This document shows positions 34,593 through 42,368 of a stretch of 42,368 bases of DNA, one piece after another; position 1 is the stretch's first letter; each line of letters begins with the position of its first letter. The position numbers were made by a program, and so were the translations under genes. The notes below the pieces were generated by a model that was given only the letters and a program-made list of their open reading frames with translations, searched no databases and was not told where the DNA came from. Source of the stretch: Flavobacteriaceae bacterium (GTDB taxonomy: Bacteria; Bacteroidota; Bacteroidia; Flavobacteriales; Flavobacteriaceae); NCBI GenBank assembly GCA_030625995.1, contig DAOUPU010000001.1:1-42368 (forward strand), read 5' to 3'.

Positions 34593-35069
34593 TTATTCAG
34601 TACAATCTTCTTTTCTTCTTGTATCCATTAGATTAATAATGCGCCATTTGTTATTTTTCCTCACTAATTGGAAGGCATCTATCCCACAATGGCTAAAAGT
34701 TTCGCCAAGATAAAATGAATAATCTGTCCAAACCTGTGCTATATCACCATCAATTTGAATAGTGGTATTATATATTTTTTCATCCCAAATCTCATCATGA
34801 GCCGTACCTATTGCAATTAAAAATTTGGATAATTTTCCTTCATGTAATACAGGTTCACCTGTATCTTTTCTATAGGCGGTAAACATGCGTACATCTTTTC
34901 TAAAAACACTACTCACCTTTGCGCTATCCCCTTCTCTCATGCCATCAAACATTGTAATAATTACTTGATGAACCGCTAAGCTATCCCTCGATATATCTGT
35001 TTGAGCTCTTGAAGCTGTTGATAATAAAATGACTAGAAAAAAACTGAAAAAATACTTTAAGTAATTCAT
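34593..35069 (-). CDS. Secreted NTF2/SnoaL-like protein (lumazine-binding-like)
   Basis: A 158-residue protein with a signal peptide (MNYLKYFFSFFLVILLSTASRAQ). The mature part fits the NTF2-like fold of putative lumazine-binding or DUF4440-type proteins: an N-terminal helix (AVHQVIITMFDGMREGDSAKVSSVF), then beta strands (YNTTIQIDGDIAQVWTDYSFYLG, GIDAFQLVRKNNKWRIINLMDT). No enzymatic residues can be called. The DEAD-box gene lies 13 bases upstream on the same strand, so it is likely the second gene of that operon. Confidence 0.75.
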   Translation of the reverse strand: MNYLKYFFSFFLVILLSTASRAQTDISRDSLAVHQVIITMFDGMREGDSAKVSSVFRKDVRMFTAYRKDTGEPVLHEGKLSKFLIAIGTAHDEIWDEKIYNTTIQIDGDIAQVWTDYSFYLGETFSHCGIDAFQLVRKNNKWRIINLMDTRRKEDCTE

Positions 35070-35082
35070 TGACAGAACTTAT

Positions 35083-36201
35083 TTAAATTTTTATTTCTTT
35101 AATTTCAATATTTAATTGTCTCTGTATTTCACGCAATCTTTCAACTTCACTGGATATAATCAAAGCAAATGAGAGTCCCGTTTTACCCGCTCTGGCTGTT
35201 CTACCACTTCTGTGTGTATAGTATTCCAATTTTTCAGGTAATTGATGATGAATTACATAGCCCAAGTTATGTACATCTATTCCACGAGCTGAAACGTCAG
35301 TGGAAACCAATATTTGCAGACTTTCATTCTTGAACGCACGCATTACTTTATCTCGCTCTTTTTGTTGCATATCTCCTTCTAGAGCACCTACAGAAAAGCC
35401 TTCTTCTTTTAATTTTTCTGTTAAACTTTGAGTGCCGGCTTTGGTTCTGCAAAATACGATACCTCTTTCCTCTTCCCTGCCTTCCAATAATTGCACCAAA
35501 ACATCAAATTTTTCTTTCACCGTAGTCTTAATAAATCGATGGCTAATGTTCTCATTAACCAAAGCATTTTTATTTACCTCTATCCTAATTGCCTTTGGTG
35601 ACATATGCTTTTTTATAATACTTTGAATTTCTTCTGGCATCGTTGCTGAAAATAACCATGTATTTCTTGCTCCATTGGTATATTTTAGAATTCTATTCAA
35701 TTCTAACTTAAAACCCATACTAAGCATTTCGTCTGCTTCATCCAATACCAAGGTGTTTATATTTTTTAAGTTCACCTCTCCTCTTTCTATCATATCGATC
35801 AATCTGCCTGGTGTAGCAACTACTACATGCGTTGGCCTTTTAAGGTTATTTATTTGCTTCTCTATTTTTTCCCCTCCATAAACCGCTTCAATAAAAATTT
35901 TGTCATCGATGTATTTTGTGAACTTAAAAAGTTGTTTTTTAATCTGTTGAACCAACTCTCTGGTGGGAGACAGTATAAGTGCCTGAATTACCGGTTTACC
36001 CGGATCGATTCCCTTTAAAACAGGAATTCCAAAAGCAGCAGTTTTGCCCGTTCCTGTTTGAGCTAAACCGATGAAATCTGTTTTGGACTCCAATAAGCAA
36101 GGAATGGTTTTTATTTGAATTTCTGTTGGCGATTTAATACCTAGCTCTTGTAAGCCCTTTAGATAATCTTTATCTACTCCCAATTCTATAAATGATGGCA
36201 T
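35083..36201 (-). CDS. DEAD-box ATP-dependent RNA helicase (compact form)
   Basis: A 372-residue helicase. Q motif region SPTEIQIKTIP (24-34), motif I AQTGTGKT (47-54), Ia PTREL (79-83), TPGR (130-133), II DEAD (154-157), III SAT, VI HRSGRTARAG. It ends soon after the second RecA domain. There is none of the basic C-terminal tail seen in RhlE/CsdA-type helicases, so RNA specificity must come from the core or partners. A consensus -7 box (TAATTTTG) lies 22 bases upstream. Confidence 0.95.
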   Translation of the reverse strand: MPSFIELGVDKDYLKGLQELGIKSPTEIQIKTIPCLLESKTDFIGLAQTGTGKTAAFGIPVLKGIDPGKPVIQALILSPTRELVQQIKKQLFKFTKYIDDKIFIEAVYGGEKIEKQINNLKRPTHVVVATPGRLIDMIERGEVNLKNINTLVLDEADEMLSMGFKLELNRILKYTNGARNTWLFSATMPEEIQSIIKKHMSPKAIRIEVNKNALVNENISHRFIKTTVKEKFDVLVQLLEGREEERGIVFCRTKAGTQSLTEKLKEEGFSVGALEGDMQQKERDKVMRAFKNESLQILVSTDVSARGIDVHNLGYVIHHQLPEKLEYYTHRSGRTARAGKTGLSFALIISSEVERLREIQRQLNIEIKEIKI

Positions 36202-36223
36202 ACTCTTATTTTTTATTAGAGTG

Positions 36224-36231
36224 CAAAATTA
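36224..36231 (-). promoter_or_regulatory. Promoter -7 box (TAATTTTG) for the DEAD-box operon
   Basis: An exact TAnnTTTG match on the minus strand, with a -33-like TTG (36249-36247) upstream after a 15-base spacer, slightly short for this class. Confidence 0.45.
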
Positions 36232-36266
36232 CGTATTAAATTAAGGCAAATAAGGTAATGAATTGA

Positions 36267-36935
36267 TTATTTATTTGAAGACTGATTTATATATTTCCCA
36301 ACAATTATTGCTGTAATAATTACCAAATAAAATTGTCCCATTAAACCAATTAGAAAAGATGATTTTTGAGCCATCTGTGTTGTTGGAAGAACATCGCCAT
36401 AGCCTATTGCAAGCATGGTAATATAACTGTAGTACATGATCGAATCACTTTTTAATTCCGGATTACTCAATGATGTTAACAAACCTTGAAACGATCCCGG
36501 GTGAACCATTTCAATACTGAAACAAATAAAAAAACCAACGAGTCCTAAGGAGATATATCCGCTGATCACTCCTAAAATAACGACTTCATTTACTTTTTTA
36601 GCAGTCCAAATTTGAAATATTATTGCGCTGGTTACCACGACATAAAATAAAAAATAAACTCCCATTCGAACGGACTTGAATACTTCTCTGTCCCCAAAAC
36701 CCACCAATCTTGAGCCAATATCCAGAATATCAACGAAAAACAGAAAGATAAAAAAGAACATTAATTTCTTTCTTTTGGAAATTAATAGAATTCCTGCAAG
36801 AAGATTTGCTAAAAAAATGTAGTGTGAAATAATATTGTCATAAATTTTTTCCGGAAATACTAACGATCCAAACAAAATAGCAAGTAGCGTAAATAAAAAT
36901 ATCTGGTAACGATGAGGGTAAAGTTTATCTATCAT
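36267..36935 (-). CDS. Two-pore-type ion channel protein (K+ channel-like)
   Basis: A 222-residue protein with several hydrophobic segments, starting with MIDKLYPHRYQIFLFTLLAILFG. The C-terminal part is an Ion_trans_2 pore: a pore helix and a selectivity filter TMLAIGYGD (filter Gly-Tyr-Gly-Asp at residues 178-181), then the last helix (SSFLIGLMGQFYLVIITAIIVGKYI). The filter reads IGYGD where classical K+ channels have VGYGD. It has no cytoplasmic RCK domain, and upstream segments are not an obvious voltage sensor (few Arg). Ion selectivity is likely K+ but not proven. Confidence 0.85.
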   Translation of the reverse strand: MIDKLYPHRYQIFLFTLLAILFGSLVFPEKIYDNIISHYIFLANLLAGILLISKRKKLMFFFIFLFFVDILDIGSRLVGFGDREVFKSVRMGVYFLFYVVVTSAIIFQIWTAKKVNEVVILGVISGYISLGLVGFFICFSIEMVHPGSFQGLLTSLSNPELKSDSIMYYSYITMLAIGYGDVLPTTQMAQKSSFLIGLMGQFYLVIITAIIVGKYINQSSNK

Positions 36936-37006
36936 GTTGGTTAATTTTGGAATAAATATAGCTAATTAAAGATTTAAATGTTCATTAATTATTCTACAAA
37001 AATATT

Positions 37007-37672
37007 CTACCAATCAATTTGAGATCTATCGATCTTTTTTAAATATTCATTGGTCTTACTAAAATGTCTGTTCCCAAACCAATAACCCCTGTTGGCACTT
37101 AATGGTGAAGGGTGACCGGAAGTCAATATAATATGGTTCTTATTATTTATCTTATTTCCTTTTTTTTTGGCAAATCCCCCCCAAAGTAAGAACACGATAT
37201 TTTCTTTTTTATCTGATATGGTTTTTATTACTGCATCAGTAAATTCTTCCCACCCATGTTTTTGATGAGAACCAGCCATTCCATTTCGAACAGTTAATGT
37301 TGCATTTAACAGTAGAACGCCTTGATCTGCCCAGAACTCTAAATTGCCTGATCTTGGATAAGGTTTGTTAAGATCTTTCTCGATTTCTTTAAAAATATTG
37401 ATCAAAGATGGTGGGTGTGAAATTCCATCATGAACAGAAAAACAAAGTCCGTTGGCTTGATTTAAACCATGATAAGGATCTTGTCCAATGATCACTACCT
37501 TTACATCATCAAATGAACAATGATTAAAGGCTGCAAAGATCTCGCCACCTTTAGGATAGCAAGTATTTTGCTTATACTCTGTTTTTATAAATTTGATTAG
37601 CCTTTCGAAATAAGGTTTTTCAAATTCATCTTTTAAAACCTTCTTCCATCCTTTTTCAATTGTAACTTCCAT
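37007..37672 (-). CDS. ung: Uracil-DNA glycosylase (family 1)
   Basis: A 221-residue enzyme that removes uracil from DNA. The catalytic water-activating motif is GQDPYHG (63-69, Asp65). FCFS-type uracil recognition is GLCFSV, LLLNATLTV provides the recognition Asn, and the HPSPLSA loop (His187) is intact. Normal length for bacterial Ung. It is divergent from mutS2 across a 91-base gap with a TAATTTAG -7-like box (37705-37712) for ung and a TATTTTTG box for mutS2. Confidence 0.97.
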   Translation of the reverse strand: MEVTIEKGWKKVLKDEFEKPYFERLIKFIKTEYKQNTCYPKGGEIFAAFNHCSFDDVKVVIIGQDPYHGLNQANGLCFSVHDGISHPPSLINIFKEIEKDLNKPYPRSGNLEFWADQGVLLLNATLTVRNGMAGSHQKHGWEEFTDAVIKTISDKKENIVFLLWGGFAKKKGNKINNKNHIILTSGHPSPLSANRGYWFGNRHFSKTNEYLKKIDRSQIDW

Positions 37673-37733
37673 TAATTTTTTTTTAAATCTACTTTTAATT
37701 AACTCTAAATTATCTATTTATAGATGGATTATC

Positions 37734-37741
37734 TATTTTTG
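37734..37741 (+). promoter_or_regulatory. -7 box (TATTTTTG) for mutS2
   Basis: An exact TAnnTTTG match 22 bases before the TTG start of mutS2. Just upstream a 14-base dyad ATCTAT-TT-ATAGAT lies at 37712-37725, and ATCTATTT is repeated at 37731-37738. Confidence 0.45.
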
Positions 37742-37763
37742 TTTTCTTTACAATATTACAATT

Positions 37764-40028
37764 TTGAAAAATATAATATCACAAAAAACTTTAAACGATT
37801 TAGAATTTTCGTCCGTATTAGATCTGATAAGTGAATATTGTATATCTAATCTCGGTAGAACTAAGGTTTTACAGATAAAGCCGATTACAAGATCGCTTGA
37901 GCTTAAAAGTGAGTTGAAGCAGGTAAATGAATATTTATCCTCTATGGTTAGCGAAAATAGAATTCCTAATCATTATTTCGACGAAATAACAAATGAAATA
38001 AATATTTTAGGTATTGAAAACAGCTTTTTGGAAGGGACATCGTTTCAAAAAATAGCATCAATTTCATCCAATGTTAATAATTTAATTCTATTCTTAAAAA
38101 AATTTAATGAATACTACCCTGCTCTGTTCTCTCAATCGGAAAGCATAGAGTTCACTAAAACTATAATTACAGAAATTGAAAAGATCATTTCTCCACATGG
38201 GGAAATACTGGATAAGGCTTCTCCAAATTTGAAAAGTATTCGGAGAGAAATTGGTTCTATACGAGGAAAGATAGGCGCTAGTTTTATAAAATCGCTTAGT
38301 CATTATGCAGGATTGGGTTATTTGGATGAAATAAGAGAATCTGTAGTAGAAAATGAACGTGTCTTAGCGGTCCAAGCGATGTATCGAAAAAAAGTAAAAG
38401 GGTCTATTCTTGGCAATTCTAAAACAGGAAGTATTGTTTATATAGCACCCGAAGCCACTTTACAATATACTAGAGAGCTACAAAACTTGCAATATGAGGA
38501 AAAAGAAGAAATGGTCGTTATACTCAAGCAACTTACAAACCAGATCAGACCTCAAAGATATTTATTGCAAAAATATCAAGATTATCTTTGTCATTTAGAT
38601 GTACTTGGTGCTAAGGCTAAATATGCAACTCATATAGGAGCATGTTTGCCAAAAATTACAGATCAGCAAAAGATAACCATGAGAGATGCTTATCATCCAA
38701 TCTTACTGGAAGAGAACAATCAGAAAAATATTAAAACAATTCCTCAAACCTTAGAACTTAATGGACAACAAAAGATAATAGTAATATCAGGTCCTAATGC
38801 GGGAGGTAAAAGCATTACACTTAAAACAATTGGATTATTACAGATCATGTTACAAAGTGGTATACTGATTCCGGTACATGAAAAAAGTGAGATTAGCATT
38901 TTTGACAATATTCTTACAGATATTGGGGATAATCAGTCCATTGAAAATCAGTTAAGTACATATAGTTACAGATTAAAAAACATGCGGAATTTTTTAAGAA
39001 GATGTAATCAAAATACACTTTTCTTAATTGATGAATTTGGTACAGGTAGTGACCCGGAACTTGGTGGTGCCTTAGCGGAGGTGTTTTTAGAAGAGTTTTA
39101 TGAGAAGGGAGCTTTTGGTATTATTACAACACATTATGCAAATTTAAAGGTTTTGGCAAGTGAGCTGGAAAATGTAGCCAATGGAAACATGCAATTCGAT
39201 CAAAGATCCTTAGAACCCTTGTTTAAATTACACATTGGTCAGGCCGGTAGTTCATTTACATTTGAGGTTGCCCAGAAGAATGGGATTCCCTTTCGATTGA
39301 TCAACAAAGCAAAAAAGAAAGTAGACAGGGAGAAAATTCGTCTAGATAAAACAATTGCGAAATTGCAAAAAGAAAGAAATAAATTACAACAAACAACAGA
39401 AAAGCTCGAGAAGGAAAAATCAGACACCATGGAAAATGCAGAGAGTTTACTGGCTCAAAAATTAAAAGTGCAAGAAAAATTAAATAGCTTCCAGGAGCTT
39501 TATGATGCCAATCAAAAAATGCTTTCCTATGGACGAAAATCCAATGAGTTGATGAATAAATTTTTTCAGACTAAAAATAAAAAGGAATTACTCTCCGAAT
39601 TTATTAAATGGGTGACCATTGAACAGTCAAAAAATGAAAAATTAAAGCAGGATAAAGTTATAACCAAAACCAAACAAACCACCGGAGGTCAAAACAAACC
39701 TTTATCAAAAAGACAAACGAAAGAGATAAATAAAAAAGCAAAACTGGAAGAAAAAAAGAAGCAGGAAAAACTACAGGAAATCGAGAAAGAAATACTTATT
39801 AATGTTAAAAAAATTAGCGAAAAAAAGAAAAGTATCGCTAGAAAAGTGGCCCGGGAAAAATCCAATTATCAATTTAAAATAGATGATAAAGTAAGACTAT
39901 TGGATAGTAATGCTAAGGGTACTATTGAGAAAATAGAAAAAAATATTGCAACTATTAACTATGGAATTTTTATTGCTAAAGCGGATATAAAACAACTTGA
40001 ACTAGTACAGAAATCTAAAAAGAAATAA
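37764..40028 (+). CDS. mutS2: MutS2-family ATPase without Smr domain
   Basis: A 754-residue protein starting at TTG 37764. The MutS core is present: a helical lever/clamp region (about 1-330), Walker A SGPNAGGKS (about 343-351), Walker B and signature LFLIDEFGTGSDPELGGALAEVF (about 419-441), and HYANLKVLA. Residues about 515-600 are a long coiled coil. The C-terminal part (about 630-754) is Lys-rich and ends in a small beta domain (KVRLLDSNAKGTIEKIEKNIATINYG). The Smr endonuclease domain that ends most Firmicutes MutS2 proteins (LDLHG, HGxG motifs) is not there. MutS2 proteins act in recombination control or ribosome rescue; the absence of Smr makes a nuclease role unlikely here. Confidence 0.93.
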   Translation: MKNIISQKTLNDLEFSSVLDLISEYCISNLGRTKVLQIKPITRSLELKSELKQVNEYLSSMVSENRIPNHYFDEITNEINILGIENSFLEGTSFQKIASISSNVNNLILFLKKFNEYYPALFSQSESIEFTKTIITEIEKIISPHGEILDKASPNLKSIRREIGSIRGKIGASFIKSLSHYAGLGYLDEIRESVVENERVLAVQAMYRKKVKGSILGNSKTGSIVYIAPEATLQYTRELQNLQYEEKEEMVVILKQLTNQIRPQRYLLQKYQDYLCHLDVLGAKAKYATHIGACLPKITDQQKITMRDAYHPILLEENNQKNIKTIPQTLELNGQQKIIVISGPNAGGKSITLKTIGLLQIMLQSGILIPVHEKSEISIFDNILTDIGDNQSIENQLSTYSYRLKNMRNFLRRCNQNTLFLIDEFGTGSDPELGGALAEVFLEEFYEKGAFGIITTHYANLKVLASELENVANGNMQFDQRSLEPLFKLHIGQAGSSFTFEVAQKNGIPFRLINKAKKKVDREKIRLDKTIAKLQKERNKLQQTTEKLEKEKSDTMENAESLLAQKLKVQEKLNSFQELYDANQKMLSYGRKSNELMNKFFQTKNKKELLSEFIKWVTIEQSKNEKLKQDKVITKTKQTTGGQNKPLSKRQTKEINKKAKLEEKKKQEKLQEIEKEILINVKKISEKKKSIARKVAREKSNYQFKIDDKVRLLDSNAKGTIEKIEKNIATINYGIFIAKADIKQLELVQKSKKK

Positions 40029-40046
40029 TTGTATTAAGCCACAGGG

Positions 40047-40149
40047 CATCCCGAGTGTTATGATTAAAAAAAATCGACGTTGGGGTCAAGTACCTTTGAC
40101 ACCGGCTGTTATTAAAATAGATAAATGGATTCCCTATTCCTCGGGAATG
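40047..40149. repeat. Nested inverted-repeat element (REP/MITE-like)
   Basis: The 173-base gap between mutS2 and the cytochrome gene contains nested palindromes and looks richer in G+C than its surroundings. Outer arms are CATCCCGAG (40047-40055) and CTCGGGAATG (40140-40149). Inner arms are GGGGTCAA (40082-40089) and TTGACACC (40096-40103), one mismatch. Near the right end ATTCCC and GGGAAT (40129-40134, 40143-40148) form another hairpin, resembling the dispersed TCATTCCC...GGGAATCC repeats known from many genomes. No coding sequence is visible. It could be a decayed non-autonomous element or a shared terminator for the convergent genes. Confidence 0.5.
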
Positions 40150-40201
40150 ACACAAAACGCCAACTACCGGTCCCATAAATTGGTGGATTTTTACTAATAA
40201 A

Positions 40202-42367
40202 TTAGTTTTGAGTTTCTTTACTCAACTCATCTATAATCAATTGTGCCGCTTCTAATTTCCCCTGGTCTCTGTAGGATAATGCCAATAAGTATTTAAAATC
40301 ATTGTTGTTTGGCTCAATTTTTAATGCTCTTTTGATCTGTTTTTCCGCACTTATAAGATCTTTTTCCTGATAGTAAAATGTTGCTAAATTATACAAGGAC
40401 CTGCTATCATTTGGGTTTAATTTAATCGCCATTTTTAGATCGTCTACAGCTTGTTCATTTTCTTTTAATTCAAAGTTCAGTAAGGCTCTGAGGTAATATG
40501 GACGGCCATTTTCAGGCTGCAGTTGAATCCAGGTGTTTAGGGTGTGAAGTGCATTTTCTGTCTGACCATCAATACTATATGCAGTTGCCAAGTTAGAATA
40601 AACCGGTATCAATAAGCTATCTTTTTTAATAGCTACCTCATAATGTTTAATGGCAGTTTTAATATCATTACTCTGCAAATAATAATCCCCCAACTGCATT
40701 CTACCGGTTGAAAAATCTGCGTTGCTATAGAGCATCGCCTCTAACTCACCTCGTGAATTACTAACAATTGATCTATCCGACTCATTTAGAGAAGCTATAT
40801 CTAATCCAACGACGAGTTGTGCCGCTCCGATCCTGACCAATTTCGTTGTATCATTCATATGTTTTAAAGCAATAGACATCCTATCTTGTATAGACATTGA
40901 TCTAAATTTTATCAAAGCATTATAACGAACCAATGCTGATGGATCTTCTAGTGCCTCTAATAAAACCATTAATTCTTCATTAGAAGAAAAATATAAATTC
41001 TCGATCACTGTAGCTCTGGCAATAGCCGGATATTTCAAATCATTGATGAAATTACCCAATTCTTCAAGATCATTTAAATTTAAATTATCGCTATTGCTTT
41101 TTAACAAGGCATCCGAAAAGTGGTCTAATCTCTCAGGTCCGTACCATTTTATTATAGCGTCTGCTGCCCATACCTCACTTTTGTCATCATGACACCCATT
41201 ACATGCATTGGGTGTATTGTATGCTACACTTTGATCCGGTCTGGGAATTCTAAAACTATGGTCTCTTCTAAAATCATTGCCCATATAATCCTTTCCTGTC
41301 ATATGGCAGTTGATACAGGAAGCCCCTTCAGTACCTTTTTCGTGAAAGTGATGTTCTGCGGTATTGTATTTAGGCACGTGACATTGCATACACAGCGTAT
41401 TTCCATCTAATTTCAATTTTAGACTGTGTACATTATGGCAGTCATTACATTTTATTTTATTATGGTACATTTTACTTTGTACAAAAGATCCATAAACATA
41501 ATCTTCTTCATCTATTTGTCCGTCTCCATGATAAAAGTTGGAGGTTATTGGTTGTAACATGTATTGATCCTCAAACGACTCCCCGGGTTCTAAATTCTGT
41601 GTAAGTTTAGCACGTCTGGCATGGCACGGCGCACAGAGATTCAATTGTTCCATCTGCATTTTCCCTTCTATCATATAATGATTCCCAGATGGGTTGTCTA
41701 CACTAGCCCAATTCATATGTTTTTCTGCGGGGCCATGACAACTTTCACAACTGACGTTTATGGAAGAGTATGTTGTGTGAAAAGAATCTTTTTCCACAAA
41801 GTAATTCTTTTTAAGGTTAGTCGAATGGCATTCCGCACACATTGTATTCCAATTTTGAGCACCTTTGGTCCAATGCAACCAGTCATGTGCGGCAATTTTA
41901 TCACCAGGATACTGATGGTACCATTTTTTTTCAATTACATCCCAGGTAACTCTCAGAACTTGTTTTCTGCCTCTGTCAAAATCCACCATGTATTGCTGCA
42001 AGGGTGTCACCCCGAAGGTGTAGTCAATTTTATATCGATTTTCGGATCCGTCGATTTCTTTTATGTCTACATAGAAATCCTTATCTTTTTTTGAAAAGAA
42101 ATAAGTCACTCCGTCAATCGAAGCACTAATATCATTAAAATCACCAAGTATGGTAGAGTCATTGGCAACCTGCATTGCTAAGTCGTGATGTGACCCCTTC
42201 CATAAATCATATTCTTTTTCATGACAGCTTTTACATTTATCATCACCTACATAGCCATCGACATATTTAATATCTCCAATACTAACCTGCTTGTATTGTT
42301 CCTGTTTCTTATTGCAAGAAGATAATATAATAAGGATCAGGAAGAAAGTATAGATTTTAATTTCCAT
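40202..42367 (-). CDS. Octaheme c-type cytochrome lipoprotein with TPR repeats
   Basis: A 721-residue lipoprotein (signal peptide ending LIILSSC, Cys18). The N-terminal half has eight CxxCH heme sites, with first Cys at about residues 45, 177, 207, 245, 307, 326, 351 and 389. The spread resembles cytochrome c554/multiheme families of anaerobic or respiratory electron transfer. Extra His residues (HH, HFH) could be distal ligands. Residues about 400-540 are helical and HEAT-like, and about 555-715 hold TPR repeats (AIKHYEVAIKKDSLLIPVYSNLATAY, AVDDLKMAIKLNPNDSRSLYNLATFYYQ, AEKQIKRALKIEPNNNDFKYLLALSY). It faces the periplasm or cell surface. Partners are not in the window. Confidence 0.9.
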   Translation of the reverse strand: MEIKIYTFFLILIILSSCNKKQEQYKQVSIGDIKYVDGYVGDDKCKSCHEKEYDLWKGSHHDLAMQVANDSTILGDFNDISASIDGVTYFFSKKDKDFYVDIKEIDGSENRYKIDYTFGVTPLQQYMVDFDRGRKQVLRVTWDVIEKKWYHQYPGDKIAAHDWLHWTKGAQNWNTMCAECHSTNLKKNYFVEKDSFHTTYSSINVSCESCHGPAEKHMNWASVDNPSGNHYMIEGKMQMEQLNLCAPCHARRAKLTQNLEPGESFEDQYMLQPITSNFYHGDGQIDEEDYVYGSFVQSKMYHNKIKCNDCHNVHSLKLKLDGNTLCMQCHVPKYNTAEHHFHEKGTEGASCINCHMTGKDYMGNDFRRDHSFRIPRPDQSVAYNTPNACNGCHDDKSEVWAADAIIKWYGPERLDHFSDALLKSNSDNLNLNDLEELGNFINDLKYPAIARATVIENLYFSSNEELMVLLEALEDPSALVRYNALIKFRSMSIQDRMSIALKHMNDTTKLVRIGAAQLVVGLDIASLNESDRSIVSNSRGELEAMLYSNADFSTGRMQLGDYYLQSNDIKTAIKHYEVAIKKDSLLIPVYSNLATAYSIDGQTENALHTLNTWIQLQPENGRPYYLRALLNFELKENEQAVDDLKMAIKLNPNDSRSLYNLATFYYQEKDLISAEKQIKRALKIEPNNNDFKYLLALSYRDQGKLEAAQLIIDELSKETQN

Positions 42368-42368
42368 T

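Noticed and set aside
37712..37725. ATCTAT-TT-ATAGAT dyad in the ung-mutS2 gap as an operator
   Set aside because: Low-complexity AT sequence with no regulator gene nearby; recorded only as context for the mutS2 promoter.

Overview
The window looks like part of a chromosome from a marine-type Flavobacteriia or closely related Bacteroidota. It is AT-rich and gene-dense. Promoter-like TAnnTTTG (-7) boxes of the Bacteroidota type recur, and Shine-Dalgarno sequences are not evident. Typical gene families are present: a TonB receptor with a carboxypeptidase-like N-terminal domain, DUF2807, DUF4369 and DUF4870 proteins, an HTH-less NtrC-type regulator, and a 6S-like RNA beside zapA. I see no prophage, transposase, CRISPR array, tRNA or rRNA. 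Apart from short regulatory gaps the window is coding.

Layout. 1-207 is the start of an HMG-CoA lyase gene running off the left edge. 368-3894 (minus) is a glycolysis block: an ATP-type phosphofructokinase, a GAPDH gene broken by one extra A in a homopolymer, and a PPi-type phosphofructokinase behind its own promoter. 4087-7463 (minus) is an envelope-stress-like module: DUF4870 membrane protein, PadR repressor, PspC-domain membrane protein and DUF2807 lipoprotein, with a candidate PadR operator upstream. 7617-11691 carries a DUF4442 hotdog protein, a DUF4369 lipoprotein, a DUF819 membrane protein, a 2[4Fe-4S] ferredoxin and a divergent LuxC-type acyl-CoA reductase. 11872-15552 holds folE, hisS and a secreted M20 peptidase. 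15575-17927 is a coiled-coil protein, zapA, 6S-like RNA and rny (minus). 18085-23931 (plus) holds an M23 peptidase, a TonB-dependent receptor and an ECF sigma / anti-sigma-like / Spy-like operon. 24023-27454 (minus) is an ABC exporter plus the response regulator, followed by an unrecognised protein gene (27510-28205). 28322-34461 (plus) is a fatty-acid beta-oxidation cluster: marR, fadN-type, thiolase and acyl-CoA dehydrogenase, with a candidate MarR operator. 34593-37672 (minus) contains an NTF2-like secreted protein, a DEAD-box helicase, a K+ channel-like protein and ung. 37764-40028 is mutS2 without an Smr domain. 40202-42367 is an octaheme TPR lipoprotein.

How the parts fit. The two phosphofructokinases differ at the diagnostic donor-site residues, so the cell can probably phosphorylate fructose-6-phosphate with either ATP or PPi; the PPi enzyme can also run in reverse. 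The fad cluster supplies a dehydrogenase, a combined hydratase/3-hydroxyacyl-CoA dehydrogenase and a thiolase under one regulator. Two self-contained regulatory modules (PadR/PspC and ECF/anti-sigma/Spy-like) point to envelope sensing. Most genes are ordinary housekeeping genes. The points most worth checking are the GAPDH frameshift, the 6S-like RNA, the candidate PadR and MarR operators, several promoters that imply almost leaderless mRNAs, and the repeat motif in the anti-sigma-like protein.
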